From contig JABYQS010000116.1 in the NCBI GenBank assembly GCA_022592435.1, forward strand, positions 60,133-124,132: a stretch of DNA of 64,000 nt, written 5' to 3'. A model generated the notes under the pieces. The model saw only the letters and a list, made by a program, of their open reading frames with translations. It made no database searches and was not told the origin of the DNA. This document shows positions 58,040 through 64,000 of the stretch, piece by piece (positions within the stretch are counted from its first letter, which is position 1; each line of letters opens with the position of its first letter). This stretch comes from Cerioporus squamosus. Lineage: Eukaryota > Basidiomycota > Agaricomycetes > Polyporales > Polyporaceae. The position numbers and the translations under genes are program-made.

Positions 58040-60860
58040 TATCTCACTCGACAACCCGCTGTCAGTTCGGATGCGCTCCATCCCGACAGGCTTCGAGGTT
58101 CTCGGTGCCAGACTCGCCGTGTCGTCGCCGGAGCCACGTTCCATCACCATCGACTCCCCAATCTGTGAGCAAAACAGGTGGCTCTGCTCTTCCCTCTGTT
58201 CACCGCTGTCTCTGGTCACCTCCTGCTTTGCTGGAACCCTCTTGCGATATCATCTGCTGATCATGGTCGTCGGCCTCAGGAAGGAATTTGAACCCCGTTG
58301 GCGTCTACTCATAAGCGCGTCGGTGGTTGACTACTCTCCGTCGTGTCGAGCCTTAGGTCCAAACAAACACCTTAGCGAGTACACACGCACAAGACCGTGG
58401 CCACATATGGTCATACGCACGTTTCAAGCGACCCTCGTTCTCGGCAGGAGTTGTCGGTATCTTACCCTCACACGTGGCCGCAATCCAACAAGCCTCAAGG
58501 AACATCGAAACATCTTGAGGTAGCCTAAGGTGCGGAATGCCGAGAGTTCCTGCGCTTCAACCGAAGATGGTGGCGTTCAGGATCTCTTCCCGACAGTCAG
58601 GTATGTTCCCCGGTCGCGTTCATTTTGCATGGCAGTTCTGACGGAGATATCCAACATTGCCGTGTACTCCCCGGAAGGCGACACGGCGTTGACGGTCTGA
58701 TAGTTGAACCGCCAAACTGCTTACGAGCCACGGGTAACAGTGACGGCTTCCAAGAGGGCGAACATCATCCCATCCCAATATCCATCTTCGAAGCAACCGC
58801 GTGGCTTCACGTAACGCCCCATAACGCACGACAAGACAGGATAACGAAGGTCGCTAAACAGTACAGCTTCTGCAACGGCGTTTATTCTCCGTTCTTGCAC
58901 CATCCGTCCGCGAAGGGTCGGGATATCGGTGCGGCCGGACAGACGGACTTGCTGCGCTGTGAGTAGTCATTGCAGCTCCTACCGCAGTCAAACGTCCGCC
59001 GTCGCCACGAGCATGCTCGCAAGCCGCTACCCTGCGCCTGATGTCTGGCGAACGGGTGCCGCTCCAAATCGCCGCCTGTGGACGCCCCCAAAGGCATTTG
59101 GGCGTCGAACCCGATTCGAAGTCTATTCCCGGCAAGAATTTTATCCACTCCTTCCCTCCCACGTCCGAGTCCCTTCCGAGTTCCTACCTCCAACTTTCAC
59201 GCATATGCGCAGCGGACGCCAACCTCTGGACCGCGTTTTGAAGGTCGCCGTTCATGTCCGTCGTCTTGGGTTAGCCCCAAGGCTGGGAGAACTCGTATCC
59301 AGGATTCTCCCGTGTCGGAAATTGGGGGACACGGACGACCCGCCGTGCGTGCGATGGATGTGGCGGGATTGCGTGGTTGCTGTCAATGACGTGCGGCACG
59401 CCGACGCTGACCGCGGCTAGCGGGACAACCGCAGGACACCGAGGTTGCGTACCCCATCGTTGGGATTCCCCGATGTACGATAGGGAGAGGGCGGTTACGA
59501 GGTTCACCCCGCTGTCAAAGGGTCAAGTCCGAGTCAGGTCGCCGGTGTGATCTGCAGACATGGTGCACGCAATCGCGTTCGCAGCTTCCGTGAAGAGCTC
59601 GTCGACTGTCGGTCGGACGGGAGTTGGGCATCCCGTGAGTGTATTGTGTTTAGTCTGTTAGATCTGTTGTGCACTGACTAGTACTCTGTCTGGTCGTGCA
59701 AAGGTGACCGATACGGACACGGCCAGGCCAGCGTGGAGCATTCTGCGGGATTCGGACCAGGTGAAGCCTTCATGAATGAGATGAGTATGTCCGTATACAC
59801 ACCTGAGCACACGGAGGAGTCGTCTTCGCTTAGCATTCGAATACCTCTACTGCACACATTCCACCGCTCTGCGTCCCCCAGGCCATTCTGTCAGCATCTC
59901 GGACGAAGGAGAATCAAGGCCAATTGTTGGTTAGCCGAGTTTACTGCGTCGGTGGACATGACTGAATGCGTTGCCTGAAGTCTCCCACTGGGGCTTCTCG
60001 CCCTCTCTATCTCATGCAAGGACTATGGCGGCAGCGGTTGCGTCTCTGACTCAACAAGGTTCTTACAGTAAGCCTGGTCACTGCCCCCGACAGAACGCAC
60101 TTCATCTGGAGCACCTCCGGACGGGCCCTCGAGACTCCGGGGACCCTGTAAAGAGAGTAAGTTTCCGCGAACACATACCGATCAGTAGACTGCGTTGGAA
60201 GACCAGGGCGGCCCGACGCGAGAGAGCTGTTATGAACCCGACTAGTACTACTTCAGCGCATGAGCTGCACGACCCTGTACTTACGGAGGGTGGTGATCAT
60301 ATCACGTCTTCGTGAGCGGCCCGTCTACTCTGGTTCATGAGCATCTCGCGACTCTTCTTAGTCCCCGAAGCCGCACTGCGCAGTCTTCGGACGGCAGCAT
60401 TTTCGCGAGCTTTCGGGAAGCAAGGCCTCAAACGCCATCGCTATGATACGGCGATGCTTTGAACTGGACTGAGGATAGCATGAAGTCGGCAACATTGTAG
60501 GGTCAGCGGCAGTGCTTCGAGTCAGCGCAGCATAAGCGGAGGAACACACCGAGCTTTCTTGAGCATGGTCACAACTTTCCGGTCCTCAGACGGATACATG
60601 AACGCCTGCTTGCCTGCCCACCTAAGCCCTTGGATGACGGATGGCTTATCCGGAGGCAGGGTGTCGAGCTCGACGCTCTCCTCGGTGCAGCAGTAGACGC
60701 GTCGCACAGCACAGTCATAAACCTAGGAAGTTACCCATTCAGAGTAAAGCTCCGAGTGGAGTTAAGTAATAGTAGAACAAGTAGAACATATGAGTATACA
60801 CCGAGATATAGTCAGATGTATGATAGATCCGGTCCTCGTCGATCAACGTGGATGATCAAG
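58040..60860. other. No supported gene
   Basis: Scattered short frames. A minus-strand frame at 60,707-60,522 (SVELDTLPPDKPSVIQGLRWAGKQAF...) looks mildly protein-like but is isolated. No repeats or RNA genes were recognised. Confidence 0.35.
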
Positions 60861-60862
60861 CT

Positions 60863-63190
60863 TCACGGACGGAGAGGGATGACCCTCAGCGGCATCTCTG
60901 GCTCGCCAGCACCCACGCTCGGGTACTGCACGGCTGCCATGTTCCAGTTGATCTGCTTGCCGGTCGGTTCGAACTTGAAGTGCTGCAGGAGGACGAAGAG
61001 GACGTCTCTTCTCGTGCGAGAGTATGTCAGTGTCCGCGGTCGCATATTCGAAACTACCGTGAGCGTACTGATTTCGACCTGGGCAAGCTTGAAGCCACTG
61101 TGCGGATGTTCGAGTGGTCAGCAATCGTTCCTACGAGTGCAGCCAGAATACTCACATGCATGCGCGCGAGCCACCGATGAACGTCATCCTGTTGCGAGGG
61201 AGCGTCAGAACACACTCGAAGAGCGGAGTCAGGAGATGCTTACATATGGGAGTATACCCCAGGGATATGCGCCTCTTCAAGTTCGCGCGGGAGCGGCTCG
61301 AGCCAGCGCGATGGCCGCCATTCTTCCGCATCAGGGCCCCACAGCGCAGGGTCGCGATTGCACGCTCGAATGTTGGCAATGACCGGGTACCCTTGGGGAT
61401 ATGGACAGCGTTTGAGAGGGTGCCGTCACGCATGCGGATGGGCTCCATGACGGGCATAAGCACGTCTTGCGTTGTGCTGAGGAGGAAATCAGTGAGCGGG
61501 ATCCCAACCCAGGAGCTGTGTACTACAACTCACTTTCTGAAGAGCGCGTGACACCAGGCGATCTACGATTACCATCAGAAATATGCCCTACACCGACGGA
61601 GAGCGGAAATGCTTACACGCGTAGCGTCTCACGGCAGACGGCATCCATGTAGGTCATGTCCATGAGCTTGTCGAAGTCGATTGTGCCGTCAGTGCCGTGC
61701 GTCTCCGCAGCGCTGAGGATCTCCTCTCTAAGCTTCTCCTGGACATCCGGGTGTTCCGCGAGCAATTGCAAGACCCGTGCAAGCGAGTTCGCGGTGGTGT
61801 CCATGCCCGCAAGCACCATCGTCCTAGAGGCACCATTAGTGTTGTGGATACCGCGGCGGAGTTGAGCAGTCACTCACGAGACCTGGCCGATCAGCTCGTC
61901 GTCCGGGAGTTTGTCCTCCTCCGCGGCCATCACATTTGCTCGGACTATGACGGCCGATATCAGTTTCTCTGATCCCTTGTAACGTGCAAGAGCTAAGGAC
62001 TGGAACTCACGGAGGATGCTCATGATATCGCGGCCTTCGCCAACTTGGTGCTTGAGCGCATCGTCGCCCTTCTCGAGAGCAGCCTTCTTCTCGTTGAAGA
62101 TGAGCACGGAGCGCTCGTGCATGATGTCGGAGATGTCCTTGAGGCGTTGTATGGGCTTGCTGGGAATCATCTCTACGATGCGCCGGCGCAACGATGCGGG
62201 CCCGATGTCGGCGACGTACGAGGGCAGCAAGCGCGGAAGGATGGTCTTGGCCAACTGAGGACTGCAGCGCCGGGGAGGTCAGGTTGAATCCCAGATCAAG
62301 GAGGAATGCGCGAACGTACAACAGGTCTTTGACAGCATTAGAGAAGTCGTCCGGTCTATCTTCGATCAGGGGGTCGAATGAATAACCCAAGCCTGCCTGG
62401 CCGAGGACCTCGAGTGTTGTACGACCCATCCATGACAACATGTCGACCTCGACGCCATCCTTTGCACCCGCAGGGATGCGTTGGAGAATGGCGTCGCGCG
62501 TCTGCGAGCGGTAGGTCCAATAAGCCGGTGAATGATAGCGACATGTATAGGCTGCGGTGCTGACCTTGTGAATGACGCTATAGAAAATGGGCATCATCTC
62601 GCGTAAGTGCTTTGTCGAGAAGACCGGATTGAGCATCTTTCGCTGGCGTCTATGCTGTTCACCTGCACAAAGATCAGTGAGACGGGGCGGAACGTAATGG
62701 CTACGGAGCCGGCTCCCTCACCGAGAGTGCCGAGAAGGCCCGGCCCAAGAAGCGTACGCAAGCCTCTGCGAACAAGTCAGTATAGGTAGCATAGCCGGCC
62801 CCCAGTAGTGGACTCACTGAACAGGTTCCTCGTAGATATCCTGTTCCTTGATGAACATCGCATGAAAAGCCTTCGGATCCCAGACTTGAACCCATTTGGA
62901 CCCAAATGGACCGTTTAACACCGAAACCCGTGGATACTTGCGAGCTAGTTCATCACGGAAGTCCCAAGGATTACGTGAGAAGAACTGCTGCAGGTTTCCT
63001 AGTGCACTAAAGTGAGAATGACGAATTTATAAGTAGCTCGAATGGTACTAACCGAAATACCAAGACTCGGATGGTGGCCCAGGCAAGTTATCGAGGACGA
63101 CCGAGTCAGAAAAGGTCGAAGGATGATCCAGGATACATATAGCGCGATGCCGGCGAGAGCAGCCTGGGGTAGGCTTTCTAGGAGCGCCAT
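60863..63190 (-). pseudogene. Cytochrome P450 pseudogene (inverted copy 3)
   Basis: A full-length relative of the intact P450 in opposite orientation, with all exons recognisable ([71 protein letters not shown]). Compared with copies 1 and 2 it has three single-base deletions that shift the frame: in exon 1 within the LDNLPGPP hinge (SSLDN reads SSSIT); in exon 9 after SPGVT; and in exon 10 after IPKGTR (VVANVP reads SLPTFE). The exon 4 donor has also drifted to GTCAGC. Between lesions the sequence is well preserved, so inactivation is recent, or the lesions are assembly errors. Confidence 0.85.
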
Positions 63191-63194
63191 GTGC

Positions 63195-64000
63195 AGCTTG
63201 GGAGGTTTGGGGAAAGATATGGGGTACTGGGATGAGCACGTACGGAGGATATATATCGCCAGATAGACGCTCCCACAGGCTGAACGTTGCGCTGACGTTG
63301 CCAGCCAGGCAGAGCCTGGCCGAATCAATGCATCATCCTACGCTATTCCGCAGAAAACGGACTTCCCATCCTCCGGGATGATTGATATCCGGTCCACTCG
63401 CTGACGATGCGATACTGCAGAGGAGCTCCAAACGGACCGCATGCAGTTCCAGCGTGCCGGCTTCGACGTCGACTGCGAGTTTGACTCATTGTCAAGTCAG
63501 AACGTGAACGCGTGTCTATACGGCAACAAGCCGCAGAGGCAATGCATCGCATGGCGCAGCGCTGGGAGCGTGCCCTCGGGACGGCGAGTGGGCGTGATGC
63601 TGATGACAGTATCGTCTCGACTTGAACTGTGAGCACCTCCTGGGTTACTATGAAAATCGATGGCTGTGCCAGCGCCCCACCGACCTGCAAAGTTCATAGA
63701 ATCATACTATGTACTGTACTACTAGTACCATACGACGTACTCTCCTCCTCCACGAAGCCCGCTGTTTCTGCATTTCAAATGTCGACCGGCTGCGAGAGTT
63801 CGTATAGGCGTGGCTTACGTGGTCAGATTCGTCCGCAACGCGTTATCCGAGCCTACTTTCCGTGAAGGTCGGACTCCGGTGCCATCCCGCCGTGGTGAGT
63901 ACTAGTAGAGTTGCACAAGGCTGTACTTGGAGACGAGGCCTGAGCCTCTGGCCGCTGATGACGAGTTTGAACATTGCAAATCGAGGTGGGGTGTGCCCGA
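63195..64000. other. Intergenic; TATA-like site near the P450 copy 3 start, otherwise nothing recognised
   Basis: TATATAT (about 63,250-63,257) lies about 60 bp upstream of the ATG of the inverted P450 pseudogene, in a position matching the TATA-like site of the intact copy. The remainder to the window end shows no supported gene. Confidence 0.35.

Noticed and set aside
1..64000. tRNA, rRNA or other structured RNA genes
   Set aside because: I looked for GGTTCGAATCC-type T-loops and conserved rRNA words and saw none that formed a cloverleaf or rRNA segment.

Overview
The window reads as nuclear DNA of a filamentous basidiomycete, most likely an Agaricomycete of the wood-decay (polypore-like) type. 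The evidence is internal. Genes are split by many 45-75 nt introns with GTRNGY donors and YAG acceptors. A fungal TET/JBP dioxygenase, a Zn(II)2Cys6 regulator, a Syn8-type SNARE, DAL5-like and sugar MFS carriers and a lineage-type P450 family are present. The species was not identified, and all gene models were spliced by eye.

Layout. 0-9 kb: no intact gene recognised; two related gene remnants (about 3.9 and 6.3 kb, minus strand) and a few short repeats. 9-11 kb: a TET/JBP-family 2-oxoglutarate/Fe(II) dioxygenase gene (minus). 13.6-15.6 kb: an F-box-like gene followed by a decayed copy. 16-22.5 kb: two large minus-strand genes of unknown function, one with an acidic repeat and one with a Cys-rich putative zinc domain. 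23.0-23.8 kb: a 73-bp minisatellite. 25.1-27.6 kb: a complete ten-exon sugar/polyol transporter. 27.8-33.2 kb: two tandem DAL5/allantoate-type MFS genes with matching introns, including a 15-nt microexon. 34.2-39.0 kb: three Ser/Thr-rich single-pass membrane protein genes, two of them clear paralogues.

39,309-43,413 is the most striking feature: a 4.1-kb Tc1/mariner element with perfect 47-bp terminal inverted repeats and TA flanks. It carries an intact DD34E transposase (322 aa, four exons) and a second, convergent, intact five-exon gene (719 aa, AT-hook-like). Both start codons lie exactly 102 nt inside the perfect repeats, and the sequence between is itself a degenerate continuation of the repeat, so the second gene looks like an integral part of the element.

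43.8-64 kb: a DUF1348/SnoaL-like gene, a roughly 242-bp MITE-like element, and three related P450 loci: a pseudogene, an intact 13-exon gene of 547 aa, and an inverted copy with three frameshifts. The P450 copies bracket a Qc-SNARE gene (240 aa) and an eight-exon Zn(II)2Cys6 transcription factor gene (541 aa). The rest is low-information intergenic DNA in which no reliable gene was seen.
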